NCBI RefSeq assembly: GCF_021890735.1
Contig: NZ_JAKKUR010000001.1
Span: 41,792 to 105,791, forward strand
DNA from: Thermanaeromonas sp.
Lineage (GTDB): Bacteria; Bacillota; DSM-521; Neomoorellales; Neomoorellaceae
Length of the DNA stretch: 64,000 nt
Reading direction: 5' to 3'
Shown here piece after piece: positions 1-12,430 of this stretch (position 1 is the stretch's first letter; each line of letters starts with the position of its first letter). The notes below the pieces were generated by a model. It did not search any database. It had not been told where the DNA came from and saw only the letters and a program-made list of their open reading frames with translations. The position numbers and the translations under genes are program-made.

Positions 1-3000
1 GCGACTTGATGGTAAACACCGAACCTTTGCGCCAGGATTTTACCACTTCCAATAATGCTTTGGCCGTGTCCAGGGAAGTGAGGCAAGGTATGCCCAGCTC
101 TGCAGCCGCTCGCCGGATTTTAAACCCGTCCCTCTCTGGTATCCTTCCACGTGTCAGGGTATTTATAATAAAATCCACCTTCCCTTCCCGTATATAATCT
201 AGAATGTGCGGGGAACCCTCCCGTAGTTTGGCGACACGCTCGACAAACAGTCCTGCCGCCGCCAGGGCGCCGGCCGTACCGGCGGTAGCCATAATTTTAA
301 AACCTAGCTCTGCAAAACCCTTAAGAAGGGGAACGGCTTCGGCCTTATCTTTATCCGCTATTGTAGCCAGCAGCGTACCCTGCACAGGTATATTACAACC
401 TGCCGCTACTAAGCCTTTATATAGAGCCCGCTCGAAGTCCACATCTATACCCAGCACTTCCCCGGTAGATTTCATCTCCGGGCCCAGGAAAGTATCTACC
501 TGTAGCAATTTCCCAAAGGAAAATACGGGCACCTTTACAGCCGCATATTTAGTAGGTGGCAACAATCCTCCCGCATAACCCTGGTCTTTTAGACTCCGGC
601 CGAGCATGATATTGGTTGCCAGAGATACCATGGGTACACCAGTTATCTTGCTTATATAGGGAACTGTACGGCTAGACCTCGGGTTTACCTCCAGTACATA
701 CACTTCGCCTTCGTAGATCACAAACTGGATATTGAGCATTCCTTTGACCTTAAGGGCCCTGGCCAAGCGAAAAGTATAATCAACAATTTTATCCTTGATC
801 TCCTTACTTAAGGAGCGGGCCGGGTATAGAGCTATACTATCCCCGGAGTGTACCCCTGCGCGCTCCACGTGTTCCATGATACCCGGTATGAGTACTTCTT
901 CTCCGTCGCTCACAGCATCCACTTCTACTTCCTTACCGGGCAGATATTTATCCACTAGAATAGGGTGCTCGGGTGTAACTTTTACCGCCGTGGTAGCGTA
1001 CTCCAGGAGTTCTCCTTCATTATGCACTATTTCCATAGCCCTTCCGCCCAATACGTAAGAAGGACGTACCAGCACCGGGAAGCCCAGTTCTTTGGATGTG
1101 CGCATTACCTGCTCTACCGAGCTTGCCGCTCCACCGCGGGGTCGGGGGATACCCAGCTCCTCTAAAAGGTTGTCGAATTTCTCCCGGTCTTCCGCACGGT
1201 CGATATCTTCCACTGCGGTACCTAAAACCCGGAAACCGGCTTCTTCCACAAACCGGGCTAAGTTTATAGCCGTCTGGCCTCCGAACTGAACAATCACTCC
1301 TTGAGGTTCTTCCCTTTCCAGTACGTTAATTACGTCCTCAGGTGTGAGGGGCTCGAAATAAAGGCGGTCAGAAGTATCGAAGTCAGTGCTCACTGTCTCC
1401 GGATTGTTGTTAATGATGATAGCCTGTATCCCTGCCTTCCGCAGGGCCCACACCGAATGCACGCAACAGTAATCGAACTCTATACCTTGACCAATACGTA
1501 TGGGTCCACCACCCAGGACTACTACTTTGGACCCCGGCAGGATCTTACCCTCATCTTCCCGGTCATAAGTCGAGTAGAAATAGGGTGTAACAGCTTCGAA
1601 TTCTGCTGCACAGGTATCGACCATTTTATATACCGGTTTAAGGTTGTAAAGCTTCCTCTGCTGCCTTATTTCCCCTTCCTTAAGCCCTGTCAAGCGGGCG
1701 ATCTGGGAGTCGCTAAAGCCCATTTCCTTGGCCTGGCGTAAAAGATCCGCCGTAAGGCCTCCTGCGCCCGCCCGCCTGAGGTTCTGCTCCATTTCCACTA
1801 TATTGCGTATCTTCACCAGGAAAAAGGGATCTATACCCGTAAGCTCGTTTAATTCCTTAATATCATAACCTCTTCTTAAAGCCTCAGCCACAGCAAAAAG
1901 CCTTTCATCATCGGCTTCCTTAAGCTTTTGCTTTAAGGAGCTATCCGTCAATCTAGCAAGGCTTTCTACATACAAGCCGTCGAGCTTAAGCTCTAAAGAA
2001 CGTACGGCTTTGAGCAGTGCTCCCTCAAAAGTGCGGTCAATAGCCATAACTTCCCCTGTAGCCTTCATTTGAGTCCCCAGGGTCCTGTCAGCCAAAGAAA
2101 ACTTATCGAAGGGGAAGCGAGGTATTTTTATTACACAGTAATCAAGTGCCGGTTCGAAACAGGCTTTAGTGCTTCTCGTCACAGCATTAGGTATCTCATC
2201 AAGGGTTAGACCCAAAGCTATTTTGGCCGCCACACGCGCTATGGGGTATCCGGTGGCTTTAGAAGCTAAGGCGCTCGAACGGCTTACACGGGGATTAACT
2301 TCTATAACATAATACCGCCAGCTCTGGGGATCCAGAGCGAACTGGATGTTGCACCCTCCCTTAATATCTAAAGCCCTAATGATCTTTAGTGCTGCGGCAC
2401 GGAGCATGTGATATTCCTTATCGGAAAGGGTTTGGGACGGGGCTACGACTATGCTATCTCCTGTATGGATCCCCATGGGATCGATGTTTTCCATATTACA
2501 AATGGTAATGCAGTTATCGGCGCCATCCCGCATAACCTCGTATTCAATTTCCTTCCAGCCAATAACGCATTGCTCTACAAGAACCTGGTTTATGAGGCTA
2601 AGTTTAAGTCCCTTTAATACAATCGCCTTCAATTCTTCTTCGTTACGGGCTACACCGCCCCCGGTGCCCCCCAGCGTGTAGGCAGGCCTCACTATCACCG
2701 GGTACCCGTTCTGCCGGGCGAAATCTAGGGCTTCCTCAATTCGAGTAACGATGCAGCTTGCAGGAACAGGCTCACCTATAGATACCATCAAAGACTTAAA
2801 CTGCTCCCGGTCCTCTGCCTTCTGTATCGCGCTTAAAGGCGTACCCAAAAGCTCTATTCCCAACTCTTCCAAAACGCCGGCCTCTGCAAGTTTAAACGCC
2901 AGGTTAAGGCCTACTTGGCCTCCTAAAGTAGGGAGGAGCCCATCGGGGCGCTCACGGCGCAATATGGGCACGACGAAATCTAGGGTTAGGGGTTCAAGGT

Positions 3001-3193
3001 ATACCCGGTCCGCCATCTCGGTATCCGTCATTATGGTAGCGGGATTAGAATTAACGAGTACAACTTCCAGGCCTTCTTCCTTCAAGGCCCGGCAAGCTTG
3101 GGTGCCCGCATAATCGAATTCAGCAGCTTGGCCTATAACTATAGGACCCGATCCTATAACCATGACTTTTTTAAGATCCTTGCGCAGGGGCAT
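1..3193 (-). CDS. carB: Carbamoyl-phosphate synthase large subunit (3' end runs off window)
   Basis: Minus-strand reading from ATG at 3193 gives [30 protein letters not shown]..., typical CarB N-terminus; open to the window edge so absent from ORF track; follows carA. Confidence 0.95.
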   Translation of the reverse strand, partial: MPLRKDLKKVMVIGSGPIVIGQAAEFDYAGTQACRALKEEGLEVVLVNSNPATIMTDTEMADRVYLEPLTLDFVVPILRRERPDGLLPTLGGQVGLNLAFKLAEAGVLEELGIELLGTPLSAIQKAEDREQFKSLMVSIGEPVPASCIVTRIEEALDFARQNGYPVIVRPAYTLGGTGGGVARNEEELKAIVLKGLKLSLINQVLVEQCVIGWKEIEYEVMRDGADNCITICNMENIDPMGIHTGDSIVVAPSQTLSDKEYHMLRAAALKIIRALDIKGGCNIQFALDPQSWRYYVIEVNPRVSRSSALASKATGYPIARVAAKIALGLTLDEIPNAVTRSTKACFEPALDYCVIKIPRFPFDKFSLADRTLGTQMKATGEVMAIDRTFEGALLKAVRSLELKLDGLYVESLARLTDSSLKQKLKEADDERLFAVAEALRRGYDIKELNELTGIDPFFLVKIRNIVEMEQNLRRAGAGGLTADLLRQAKEMGFSDSQIARLTGLKEGEIRQQRKLYNLKPVYKMVDTCAAEFEAVTPYFYSTYDREDEGKILPGSKVVVLGGGPIRIGQGIEFDYCCVHSVWALRKAGIQAIIINNNPETVSTDFDTSDRLYFEPLTPEDVINVLEREEPQGVIVQFGGQTAINLARFVEEAGFRVLGTAVEDIDRAEDREKFDNLLEELGIPRPRGGAASSVEQVMRTSKELGFPVLVRPSYVLGGRAMEIVHNEGELLEYATTAVKVTPEHPILVDKYLPGKEVEVDAVSDGEEVLIPGIMEHVERAGVHSGDSIALYPARSLSKEIKDKIVDYTFRLARALKVKGMLNIQFVIYEGEVYVLEVNPRSSRTVPYISKITGVPMVSLATNIMLGRSLKDQGYAGGLLPPTKYAAVKVPVFSFGKLLQVDTFLGPEMKSTGEVLGIDVDFERALYKGLVAAGCNIPVQGTLLATIADKDKAEAVPLLKGFAELGFKIMATAGTAGALAAAGLFVERVAKLREGSPHILDYIREGKVDFIINTLTRGRIPERDGFKIRRAAAELGIPCLTSLDTAKALLEVVKSWRKGSVFTIKS

Positions 3194-3250
3194 CCCTTCC
3201 TTCACCTCCCCAAAATATATGAGCTGTCTCGAACTTTTCGGCATACTGGA

Positions 3251-4324
3251 CTATCTATTTTGTATAAGCTCTAAGAACTCCTTAAAGATATACTCGCTGT
3301 CTGTAGGTCCTGGCCCCGCTTCGGGATGATATTGAACTGAAATTACGGGGAGGAACTTGTGACGGAAACCCTCTACGGTGTCGTCGTTTAAATTAATATG
3401 AGAAACACAAACTTCCTCCGGTGGCAAAGAGCTGGCCACAACCGCATATCCGTGGTTTTGGGAAGTAATGTATACTTTACCGGTTGCAAGATCCTTAACG
3501 GGATGATTACCTCCCCGGTGGCCGAAGCGAAGTTTAAAGGTGTCACCGCCCAAAGCGAGGGCCAAGATCTGGTGCCCCAAACATATCCCTAAGATGGGCA
3601 CCTTGCCCAAAAGTCCTTTTACAGTTTCCACCCCGTAGGGCACATCCTTAGGGTTCCCGGGCCCGTTGGAAAGCACTACCCCGTCAGGCTTAGAAGCAAG
3701 AATTTCTTCGGCAGTGCTATGCGCCGGAAAAACGATGACGCTACAACCTTGCTTTACAAACCATTCTAAGATGCTACCTTTGACCCCCAAATTATAGACA
3801 GCTACCCTGGGCGAACCCTCTCCCAAGACATAAGGCCGGCTGTTGGTCACCGTAGGTACGAGCTTATCTCCACTCAAAGGAGGTTTCTCCCGTACAAGAC
3901 GCTTAATCTCTTCTAAATCCACTGGACCTGAAGTTAAAATCCCGTACATGGTACCCTTACTACGCAGGTGGCGGGTCAAAGCCCGCGTGTCCACCCCCTG
4001 GATAAAGGGGACGCCGTGCTTCTTAAGGTAAGAGATTAGGTTTTCCTGCAAACGCCAGTTGCTCGGCTCCCGGCAAATCTCTCGGGCTACCAACCCCTGA
4101 ACCTGTGGTCGTGGAGCCTCCCTGTCCTCCTCATTTACACCATAGTTGCCTATAAGGGGGTAAGTCATAACAACAATTTGGCCACAATAGGAGGGGTCGG
4201 TGAGGATTTCCTGATAGCCGGTCATGCTGGTGTTGAACACCACTTCTCCGTGGCAAAAATATCCCTCTTCCAAGGCTTCCCCCTGGAATATGGTCCCATC
4301 TTCTAAGACCAAGTAAGCTTCCAC
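3251..4324 (-). CDS. carA: Carbamoyl-phosphate synthase small subunit
   Basis: 357 aa; glutaminase motif GICLGHQILALALGG; pyr operon context. Confidence 0.97.
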   Translation of the reverse strand: MEAYLVLEDGTIFQGEALEEGYFCHGEVVFNTSMTGYQEILTDPSYCGQIVVMTYPLIGNYGVNEEDREAPRPQVQGLVAREICREPSNWRLQENLISYLKKHGVPFIQGVDTRALTRHLRSKGTMYGILTSGPVDLEEIKRLVREKPPLSGDKLVPTVTNSRPYVLGEGSPRVAVYNLGVKGSILEWFVKQGCSVIVFPAHSTAEEILASKPDGVVLSNGPGNPKDVPYGVETVKGLLGKVPILGICLGHQILALALGGDTFKLRFGHRGGNHPVKDLATGKVYITSQNHGYAVVASSLPPEEVCVSHINLNDDTVEGFRHKFLPVISVQYHPEAGPGPTDSEYIFKEFLELIQNR

Positions 4325-4398
4325 TGGAAATCCCCTCCTAAACAGCTTACTTCAAATATCCTAAAACCAGACCTGGTAACTCGGGCCGGCCTAATTCT

Positions 4399-5694
4399 CT
4401 AATACAGGACCCGTCCATTCTCCATTACTAGCCGCCCGGCCACAATGGTAACTAAAGGCCAGCCTTTAAGCTTTAACCCCTGGAAGGGTGAGTTCTTACC
4501 CAGGGAATAAAAAGTATCCACATCTACTTCTTTTTCCCAGTCGGGTGCAATAACTGTAATATCGGCTATACTTCCTTCCTTAAGGGAGCCACCGGGAATA
4601 TTTAAGATGCTGGCTGGGCGGCAGCTCCAAGCCTCTATGAGACGCTGCCAGGATAATCTTCCTTTTTCCACCAACCGGGTCACCACCAGGGGTATAGCTG
4701 TCTCCAGACCGGATATGCCGAAGGGAGCAATATCGTACTCCACGTCCTTTTCTTCTTCTGTGTGCGGGGCATGGTCCGTGGCCAGGACATCCAGTAAGCC
4801 ATCCCTTAAGGCTTCTTCCAGGGCCTGCCGGTCTTCCTCGCTCCTTAAGGGAGGGTTGACTTTAGTAGTAGTGTCGTATCCTATTACTGCCTCATCGGTT
4901 AAACAGAGATGATGGGGTGTTACTTCAGCGGTAACCTTGACCCCCTTGGATTTAGCCTCCTTTAAAATATGCAAGGACCCCGCACTGCTTAGGTGTGCGA
5001 GGTGAAGCCTGCCTCCCGTAAGCCCGGCCAGGATGACATCACGTGCGACCATAACTTGCTCGGAAGCGGCGGGTATACCTCTTAATCCCAAAATCGTGGA
5101 AACGAAACCTTCGTGCATTACTCCTCCGGCAGTAAGGTTAAGATCCTCACAATGGGATATCACCGGAATATTAAATAACCGGGTGTACTCTAGCGCCCGG
5201 CGCATAACTTCCGCATTCATAACAGGGTTCCCATCGTCGGAAATGGCTACAGCCCCGGCCTCCACCAGATCGTAAATCTCGGCCAGCTCTTCGCCTTTCG
5301 AACCTTTGGAAAGAGCACCTATGGGATAGACACGAACCACCCCAACGGCTCTCGCCCTTTCCCTTATATATGCAATAACCGCTGCATTGTCAGCTACGGG
5401 CTGGGTATTGGGCATGCAAGCCACCGCGGTGAAACCCCCGGCCGCTGCGGCCCGAGTCCCCGTAGCTATGGTTTCCTTCTGCTCGTAGCCAGGTTCCCGG
5501 AGGTGTACATGCATATCAATAAAACCGGGAGCCACAATGCAACCGCCCACGTCTAAGACTTTAGTTTCCCGGTCCTTTTCTAAATTTTCTCCTATAGCCG
5601 CTATACGGTCACCGGAAACTAAAACATCGGCCACTTTATCCAAATCCTGGGAGGGATCAATAACCCTTCCACCCCGGAGCAAGATTTTCATCAT
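4399..5694 (-). CDS. pyrC: Dihydroorotase
   Basis: [25 protein letters not shown] motifs; overlaps pyrB. Confidence 0.97.
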   Translation of the reverse strand: MMKILLRGGRVIDPSQDLDKVADVLVSGDRIAAIGENLEKDRETKVLDVGGCIVAPGFIDMHVHLREPGYEQKETIATGTRAAAAGGFTAVACMPNTQPVADNAAVIAYIRERARAVGVVRVYPIGALSKGSKGEELAEIYDLVEAGAVAISDDGNPVMNAEVMRRALEYTRLFNIPVISHCEDLNLTAGGVMHEGFVSTILGLRGIPAASEQVMVARDVILAGLTGGRLHLAHLSSAGSLHILKEAKSKGVKVTAEVTPHHLCLTDEAVIGYDTTTKVNPPLRSEEDRQALEEALRDGLLDVLATDHAPHTEEEKDVEYDIAPFGISGLETAIPLVVTRLVEKGRLSWQRLIEAWSCRPASILNIPGGSLKEGSIADITVIAPDWEKEVDVDTFYSLGKNSPFQGLKLKGWPLVTIVAGRLVMENGRVLY

Positions 5695-6614
5695 CTTCCA
5701 CCTCCAATGAGCAAGTACAGCAAAGCCATGCGGACAGCCACCCCGTTGGTCACCTGTTCAGTTATGGCCGACTGCAAGCCGTCGGCTACAGCCGGAGAGA
5801 TCTCTATTCCGCGGTTCATGGGGCCGGGGTGCAGGACCAGTGCACCGGGCTTGGCCAGCCGGAGCCTTTCTGGTGTGAGCTGATAAAGGAGGGCGTATTC
5901 CCGTAGGGAAGGGAACAGCCCCTTTTTCTGCCGCTCCCTCTGGATGCGTAGGACGTTTACTACGTCAGCACCTCTCAAAGCTTCCTCCACCCGGTAAAAT
6001 ACCTTTACCCCTAAGTTCTCTATCCCTTCCGGTATCAGGGTCGGTGGCCCGACTACCCTCACTTCCGCTCCCATCTTAGTTAATCCCCAAATGTTGGACC
6101 GGGCCACGCGGCTATGAAGTATATCTCCTAAAATTACCACTTTAAGCCCCTCTATACGACCCATCTTTTCCCGAATAGTAAACATATCCAGGAGAGCCTG
6201 CGTGGGATGTTCATGCATGCCGTCTCCGCCGTTGATTACCGAAGCCTTGATATACCTCGCTAGTAGTACCGGACTCCCTGCCGCGGAATGCCGGATGATC
6301 ACCGCATCAGCCCCCATGGCGGCCAGGGTTTGGGCTGTATCCCGTAAGGACTCTCCTTTAGCTACACTGCTAGTAGAAGTAGCTATGCTCACAGTATCCG
6401 CGCCCATATATTTGGCGGCCAGCTCGAAGGAGGTGCGGGTGCGGGTGCTGGGTTCATAGAAAAGGGTGACCACCAGCTTCCCCCTCAACGTGGGGACTTT
6501 CTTAATATCACGCTGGATTATTTCTTTCATAGGTCCGGCGGTATCCAGTATAAGTTCGATCTCTTGGCGAGTGAGATCCTTAAGCCCTAACAGATGCTTG
6601 CTCTTAAGAACCAT
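5691..6614 (-). CDS. pyrB: Aspartate carbamoyltransferase catalytic subunit
   Basis: [30 protein letters not shown] motifs. Confidence 0.97.
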   Translation of the reverse strand: MVLKSKHLLGLKDLTRQEIELILDTAGPMKEIIQRDIKKVPTLRGKLVVTLFYEPSTRTRTSFELAAKYMGADTVSIATSTSSVAKGESLRDTAQTLAAMGADAVIIRHSAAGSPVLLARYIKASVINGGDGMHEHPTQALLDMFTIREKMGRIEGLKVVILGDILHSRVARSNIWGLTKMGAEVRVVGPPTLIPEGIENLGVKVFYRVEEALRGADVVNVLRIQRERQKKGLFPSLREYALLYQLTPERLRLAKPGALVLHPGPMNRGIEISPAVADGLQSAITEQVTNGVAVRMALLYLLIGGGR

Positions 6615-6621
6615 ATAAATT

Positions 6622-6690
6622 AAAAACCTCCTTATCGCCCGAGGCTAATAAGGAGGTCTCCTGCCGTCCTTATTAGCCTCACGGGACTAA
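6622..6690 (-). promoter_or_regulatory. PyrR-dependent attenuator between pyrR and pyrB
   Basis: Minus strand: PyrR-loop-like AGTCCCGTGAGGCTA; antiterminator GAGGCTAATAAGGA/TCCTTATTAGCCTC (14 bp); mutually exclusive terminator CCTCCTTAT/ATAAGGAGG followed by TTTTT. Confidence 0.9.
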
Positions 6691-6692
6691 TT

Positions 6693-7370
<678 letters not shown>

Positions 7371-7392
7371 AAAGGATGCTCGCTTACTCTAA

Positions 7393-7420
7393 TTTATATT
7401 ACTCTTATCTGCCCTGTCAA
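7393..7420 (-). promoter_or_regulatory. Sigma-A-type promoter of pyr operon
   Basis: TTGACA - 16 bp - TATAAA just upstream of the PyrR leader. Confidence 0.75.
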
Positions 7421-7627
7421 TAGCTAATTGTTTTGAGTTACTGCCATTTTTTTCAGGAGAGGGCTGCTTGTACTTGCAAACGAGCGCTCTTCACCCAAGC
7501 GGCCACCCCCAACAAGGCAGCCGCCGGGCAAGCCATAATCTGGCCAGCAACCTAGAAGGTATCTCCCCGGCTTATACGCCTAACCAGGCTTTCTGCTTTG
7601 GCCATCAACCGCCTTTTAACTTCGCCA

Positions 7628-8443
7628 CTAAAGCTTCAAATTATACTTGTACCTCCGGGAAAGAGTCTCCAGCTTCTTCGCTAAAAGTTTCAGGTACCCG
7701 CGCGGGTCGCGGAGAAAGCGCTCTAGATGTGTTAACGCCCAGGAAAGCTTTTGTTCATAGGTAATCCGCAGCCGCTCTACGGCTGCCGGGTAGGGGTTTA
7801 AAGGATCCAGATAGACCTCTCTAACCCCGATATCCCTTAGACTGGCTAGAAGCTCTTCCAGCGCCCCCGGTGCATCGGTTAATCCCGGAAGGATAGGGGC
7901 TATAAATACCCACACGCTTATACCTTCACCAGCAAGCTTTTTTGCAGCTTGAAGGCGCGCTGAAGGCGGAGCGGCTCCCGGCTCCACAATATTCGCAACA
8001 GCATCATCCGGGGTGGTTAAGGTAAAACCGACCGAACAGTTTCTAAGTTGTTTAAAGAGCTCTATGTCCCGGACTACAAGGTCCGATTTGGTAAGTAGGT
8101 CGATGTTTATTTCCGGCCTTTCTTCCGCAAGAACCCTCAGCGAGGCCCTAGTAAGTCCGTATTCGCCCTCTGCCGGCTGGTAGGCATCTGTCACAGTGCC
8201 TAAGATAACCTTACCTAAAGGAGCTCGCTTCCGCCTTATCTCGCGGCTTAACACCTCCGGAAAATTGATCTTGGCATACACAAATTCTCCCCACTTGGCT
8301 TCCCGGCCGTAAAACCTGAGCACCGTATCTGCGTAACAGTAACGACATGCATGGGAACATCCTGAGTAAGGGTTCAAACAGTAACGGTAGCCCGGGATCC
8401 CCGTCCTGTTAAGGGCAGTCTTGCAATAGCCGGGCTTTAGCAT
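7628..8443 (-). CDS. Radical SAM protein (SPL-like / Rv2578c-like family)
   Basis: CLNPYSGCSHACRYCYA radical SAM CxxxCxxC motif; LLTKSDLVVRDI. Confidence 0.88.
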   Translation of the reverse strand: MLKPGYCKTALNRTGIPGYRYCLNPYSGCSHACRYCYADTVLRFYGREAKWGEFVYAKINFPEVLSREIRRKRAPLGKVILGTVTDAYQPAEGEYGLTRASLRVLAEERPEINIDLLTKSDLVVRDIELFKQLRNCSVGFTLTTPDDAVANIVEPGAAPPSARLQAAKKLAGEGISVWVFIAPILPGLTDAPGALEELLASLRDIGVREVYLDPLNPYPAAVERLRITYEQKLSWALTHLERFLRDPRGYLKLLAKKLETLSRRYKYNLKL

Positions 8444-9312
8444 CTTTTACCTTCGCCGGCCGCTAACTGGCTTAAAATTTCTTCATTCATCCCAAAAGAG
8501 TGCTCCGGCCCTGGGAATACCCCTTCAGCAACTTCGGAAGCATATCTCTTAAGAGCTTCCAGGATCTGAGGCGCAAGATCCGCATATTTCTTCACAAATT
8601 TAGGTACAAAGCGCTTAAACATACCCAGCATATCGTGTATGACCAGTACTTGTCCATCGCAATAGGGTCCAGCGCCTATACCTATAGTCGGTATGCTTAC
8701 CCTTTCCGTAATGGCCCTCGCCAATGGAGAAGGTATGCACTCAAGTACTATAGAAAAAGCTCCTGCGGCTTCTAGAGCTTGAGCCTCTTCTAGTAACCTC
8801 CTAGCTGCCTCTATATCTTTCCCCTGTACTTTAAACCCGCCTAATTGGGTAGCCGTCTGTGGAGTAAGCCCTATATGCCCCATAACCGGGATTCCGGCAC
8901 TGACCAACGCTTCTACGGTCTTCACTACATTCAAACCGCCTTCCAGTTTGACCGCATCCGCTCCACCTTCTTTAAGGATCCTGTTGGCGTTATGGATAGC
9001 GCTTTCTATACTTTCGTTGTACGACCCAAAGGGCATATCACCCACTACAAAGGTATTACGTGCTGCCCTTACTACGGGCTTAATATGGTGTAACATCTCT
9101 TCCATGGTGACTGGCACAGTACCTTCGTAACCGAGGACTACCATACCCAGAGAATCTCCGACAAGGATCATTTCAATATCCGTTTCCTCGACCAGTAGAG
9201 CCGTTATATAGTCATAGGAAGTTACCATCCGGATCTTTTTTCCCTCTCTTTTCATATTCAGCAACTCCGGAATAGTCACCTTTCTCTTGGGCATATCTAT
9301 GACCTCCTGCAA
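8437..9312 (-). CDS. panB: 3-methyl-2-oxobutanoate hydroxymethyltransferase
   Basis: VTSYDYITALLVEETDIEMILVGDSLGMVVLGYEGTVPVTMEEM, GHIGLTPQ motifs. Confidence 0.96.
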   Translation of the reverse strand: MQEVIDMPKRKVTIPELLNMKREGKKIRMVTSYDYITALLVEETDIEMILVGDSLGMVVLGYEGTVPVTMEEMLHHIKPVVRAARNTFVVGDMPFGSYNESIESAIHNANRILKEGGADAVKLEGGLNVVKTVEALVSAGIPVMGHIGLTPQTATQLGGFKVQGKDIEAARRLLEEAQALEAAGAFSIVLECIPSPLARAITERVSIPTIGIGAGPYCDGQVLVIHDMLGMFKRFVPKFVKKYADLAPQILEALKRYASEVAEGVFPGPEHSFGMNEEILSQLAAGEGKRC

Positions 9313-9330
9313 CCAAAAAAGCTTAAGCTT

Positions 9331-10248
9331 TTATAGATATGTTTTCTCCAAAGCCTTAATGAGAAGCATTAAGCTCTCGTTGTAAGGGGTGGGGATCCCT
9401 AAAACTTTTCCCTCCCTAACGATCGTCCCGTTTATCACGTCTATCTCGGTCGGGCGCAAGCGCTCAACGTCTTGCCTCATAGAAGAAATATTGTTTGCTG
9501 TAGCTCGGGCCACTTCCTTTACGTACCCGAGAGGATCGGAAACTACCAGTCTAATACCTTTAGCCTCCGCAACTTTCAATGCCTCCAGTACCGCTTTCTC
9601 CATAAGTACCTCTGCCGGCCCAATCTCCAAAAGTTGCCCATTACGCACCTTAAGAAGGGCTGTCAGAGCGTTAATACCTACATTAGCCAACAGCTTAGTC
9701 CACAATACACCCATCACATTGTCAGTAACCACAGGACGAAGTCCAGCCCGTTCAAAAACCTGTGCAATAAGATTAAGCCTATCTGTAATTTTGCCATCCA
9801 ACTCACCCAGATACGTATCCCCGCTTCCGGCGTAACTGATCCTGCCCGGCTCTAAGACATTAGCCCCAAAAGCAGTTGACCCTGCCAGCACCTTCTCCCT
9901 TCCTACTATCTCTGCTATCTTCTCCGCGTTACCCACGCCGTTCTGTAAGGTCAGAACCATTGTATTCTTCCCTATGGTAGGAAGGCCGTTCCGCAGGGCC
10001 TCCTCGGTAGAATAAGATTTAACAAAAACCAACACAAGCTCGGCTTCCCCCACCAAAACCGGATCTGTAACGGCCCTAATTTTTATATTCTTCTCTTTGC
10101 CTTGGGACACAAGAATTAATCCTCTGTTGTTTATAGCCTCAACGTGTTCCCTCCAGACATCCACCAACCATACCTCTTCTCCCGCCTCCGCCAAAAAACC
10201 CCCGAAGAGGCTACCCATACTACCTGCGCCCAGGATGGCAATTTTCAA
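9331..10248 (-). CDS. panE: 2-dehydropantoate 2-reductase (ApbA/PanE)
   Basis: N-terminal GAGSMGSLFGG, KLLANVGINALTAL motif; adjacent to panB. Confidence 0.93.
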   Translation of the reverse strand: MKIAILGAGSMGSLFGGFLAEAGEEVWLVDVWREHVEAINNRGLILVSQGKEKNIKIRAVTDPVLVGEAELVLVFVKSYSTEEALRNGLPTIGKNTMVLTLQNGVGNAEKIAEIVGREKVLAGSTAFGANVLEPGRISYAGSGDTYLGELDGKITDRLNLIAQVFERAGLRPVVTDNVMGVLWTKLLANVGINALTALLKVRNGQLLEIGPAEVLMEKAVLEALKVAEAKGIRLVVSDPLGYVKEVARATANNISSMRQDVERLRPTEIDVINGTIVREGKVLGIPTPYNESLMLLIKALEKTYL

Positions 10249-10334
10249 CCCTATTCACCTCTAACTTGTTTGCTCCCATTTAGCCTAATATCTATAAAAC
10301 GTGTTACGGATCTGCACCTCAAAAAAAGGACCCA

Positions 10335-10502
10335 CTATTCTACATTATCCTCTTTATCCTTTACTTCTTCCTTAAAACCGCGAATTGCCTTACCGAGGCC
10401 CTTACCCAGCTCGGGCAGTTTGCCGGGGCCAAACAAAATCAACGCCAGCACAAGAATAAGTATCCAAGCCCAAGGGCTTAAAATGCTACCAAAAATAAAC
10501 AT
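10335..10502 (-). CDS. tatA: Twin-arginine translocase TatA/TatE subunit (55 aa; not in ORF track)
   Basis: Minus-strand translation [76 protein letters not shown] hallmark. Confidence 0.95.
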   Translation of the reverse strand: MFIFGSILSPWAWILILVLALILFGPGKLPELGKGLGKAIRGFKEEVKDKEDNVE

Positions 10503-10584
10503 GCAACGAGCTCCTTCCCGGGATTAAATCTTTCTAACCGAGTATCTATCACCATAGATAACATAAGAGCTGCTCCCGAGCAAG

Positions 10585-10613
10585 TTGCTGCGGATCTTTC
10601 AACAGGCTATAAT
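10585..10613 (+). promoter_or_regulatory. Promoter for ABC exporter genes
   Basis: TTGCTG - 17 bp - TATAAT about 65 bp upstream of ATG 10680. Confidence 0.75.
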
Positions 10614-10679
10614 AATAGCTGCCGTCGAACTCTTTCTCCATGGAACGAACAAACCGGAGGAGCAAAGAGACGATTACAA

Positions 10680-11618
10680 ATGGGTGTGTATCCGGATATT
10701 GTTGTCGAGGCCAAAAACCTCGTTAAATCCTATAACGGAATCCCGGCAGTAAAGGGAATAAATTTCGTTATAAGAGCGAGGGAATGTGTGGGGTTTCTGG
10801 GACCTAACGGGGCTGGGAAAAGTACCACAGTTAAGATGATCTACTGTTTTCTTCCTATAACCGCCGGCGAGCTGTATGTTTTAGGCCTTGATGCCCGCCG
10901 TCACCAGCGGTCTATTAAATCGCAAGTAGGAGTTGTCGCCCAGGAAGATAACCTGGATCCCGAGCTGACTGTGAAAGAAAACCTGCTCCTTTATGCCAGC
11001 TACTTCGACCTGCCGGGCCGGGTGGCCCAGCAGAGGGCGGAGGAATTGATGAATTTTATAGACCTAAAGGATAAAGCTTCAACCCCTGTGGAAGAGCTTT
11101 CTGGCGGCATGAAGCGGCGCCTAGCCATCGCTCGAGCCCTGCTCAACAATCCCAAACTTCTCATTCTTGATGAACCGACGACCGGTTTGGATCCGGAAGC
11201 CCGGCGCCTGATATGGGAAAAGCTGTGCCAGTTAAAAGAACGGGGGGTAACCCTCCTCTTGACCACCCACTACATGGAAGAAGCCGCTTACTTGTGCGAC
11301 CGGATTCTGATTATGGACGAAGGCCAGATACTGGCCGAAGGCTCGCCAGGGGAATTGGTGAACAAATATATTGGTAAAGAAGTAATAGAGCTGGCCCCCG
11401 TTCAGGAGGCCCAAGCGGAAAAGCTGGTTGCTGCCTTGGCCTCCAAGGTTTTGGGATACCAACTCGTGGGAGAAACCCTCTTTTTGTACTCCAACAACGG
11501 CCGTAGCATCTGGCAGGATATCAGCGGGCGCCACCGCTATCTTCGCCACCAGATATTACGGCCGGCTACCTTGGAAGATGTGTTTCTCAAGCTAACGGGC
11601 CGGGGACTAACAAAGTAA
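10680..11618 (+). CDS. ABC transporter ATP-binding protein (NodI/DrrA-like)
   Basis: Walker A GPNGAGKST; signature LSGGMKRRLAIARAL; Walker B LLILDEPTTGLD. Confidence 0.95.
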   Translation: MGVYPDIVVEAKNLVKSYNGIPAVKGINFVIRARECVGFLGPNGAGKSTTVKMIYCFLPITAGELYVLGLDARRHQRSIKSQVGVVAQEDNLDPELTVKENLLLYASYFDLPGRVAQQRAEELMNFIDLKDKASTPVEELSGGMKRRLAIARALLNNPKLLILDEPTTGLDPEARRLIWEKLCQLKERGVTLLLTTHYMEEAAYLCDRILIMDEGQILAEGSPGELVNKYIGKEVIELAPVQEAQAEKLVAALASKVLGYQLVGETLFLYSNNGRSIWQDISGRHRYLRHQILRPATLEDVFLKLTGRGLTK

Positions 11619-11646
11619 ACTCTGCTTCAGAAGGAGGCTTAGCCGG

Positions 11647-12414
11647 TTGAGGCTAGAGATCTCCCACCGCACGTGGAAGGTCTTCTGGCGAAATTTTGTC
11701 GTATTCCGGAAGACCTGGTTGGCCAATATAATGTTTAACTTCGTAGAACCCCTTCTCTATTTAGGGGCCATGGGACTGGGGTTAGGAGCCTATGTACCTT
11801 CCATCGAAGGGTTAACCTACCTCCAATTTATAGCCCCTGGTATCATCGCCTCTTCTGCCATGTGGGCTACAGCTTCAGAATGCACCTACGATAGCTTCAC
11901 ACGGATGCATTACCAAAAGATCTACCATGCTCTCGTCGTTACCCCAATAAGCCTTGAAGAGATCGTCCTGGGCGAGCTACTCTTCGGCACCTTTAAAGGG
12001 GTTTTATACGGAACGGTAATACTATTGGTGGAGGCCGCGTTAGGCCTCATCCTTTCTCCCTTAAGCCTCCTTATCCCTCTTGTACTAGCTTTATCGTGTT
12101 TTACTTTTGCTGAATTGAGCATGATATGGACGGGCTTGGTACCTAAAATCGATACTTTTAGTTATTATTTTACCTTGATCATTACCCCCATGTTCCTTTT
12201 CTCCGGTGTTTTCTTCCCTGTACAAGCGATGCCTTCTTTTGCCCGGGGGCTTGCCTTTTCGTCTCCCCTTTACCATACTGTGGAATTAGTACGTCCCCTG
12301 GCCTTAGGGCAGGCGACTAGCACTGCCTGGCTCCATATCCTCTGGCTTGTAGGGTTTTCTGTTCTTTTCTTTTATCCTCCTATCTACCTCTTCAAGCATA
12401 GGCTATTAAAATAA
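11647..12414 (+). CDS. ABC-2 type transporter permease (NodJ-like)
   Basis: Hydrophobic, six-TM-like; LQFIAPGIIASSAMW, TPMFLFSGVFFPVQAMP typical of ABC-2 permeases; TTG start. Confidence 0.9.
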   Translation: MRLEISHRTWKVFWRNFVVFRKTWLANIMFNFVEPLLYLGAMGLGLGAYVPSIEGLTYLQFIAPGIIASSAMWATASECTYDSFTRMHYQKIYHALVVTPISLEEIVLGELLFGTFKGVLYGTVILLVEAALGLILSPLSLLIPLVLALSCFTFAELSMIWTGLVPKIDTFSYYFTLIITPMFLFSGVFFPVQAMPSFARGLAFSSPLYHTVELVRPLALGQATSTAWLHILWLVGFSVLFFYPPIYLFKHRLLK

Positions 12415-12430
12415 CGCTATAAAACCGAGC

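Noticed and set aside
204-578. Plus-strand ORFs across 1-3100 (e.g. 124 aa, 146 aa)
   Set aside because: They lie antisense to carB, which reads through the whole region; low-complexity Ser/Pro/Arg composition typical of antisense frames.
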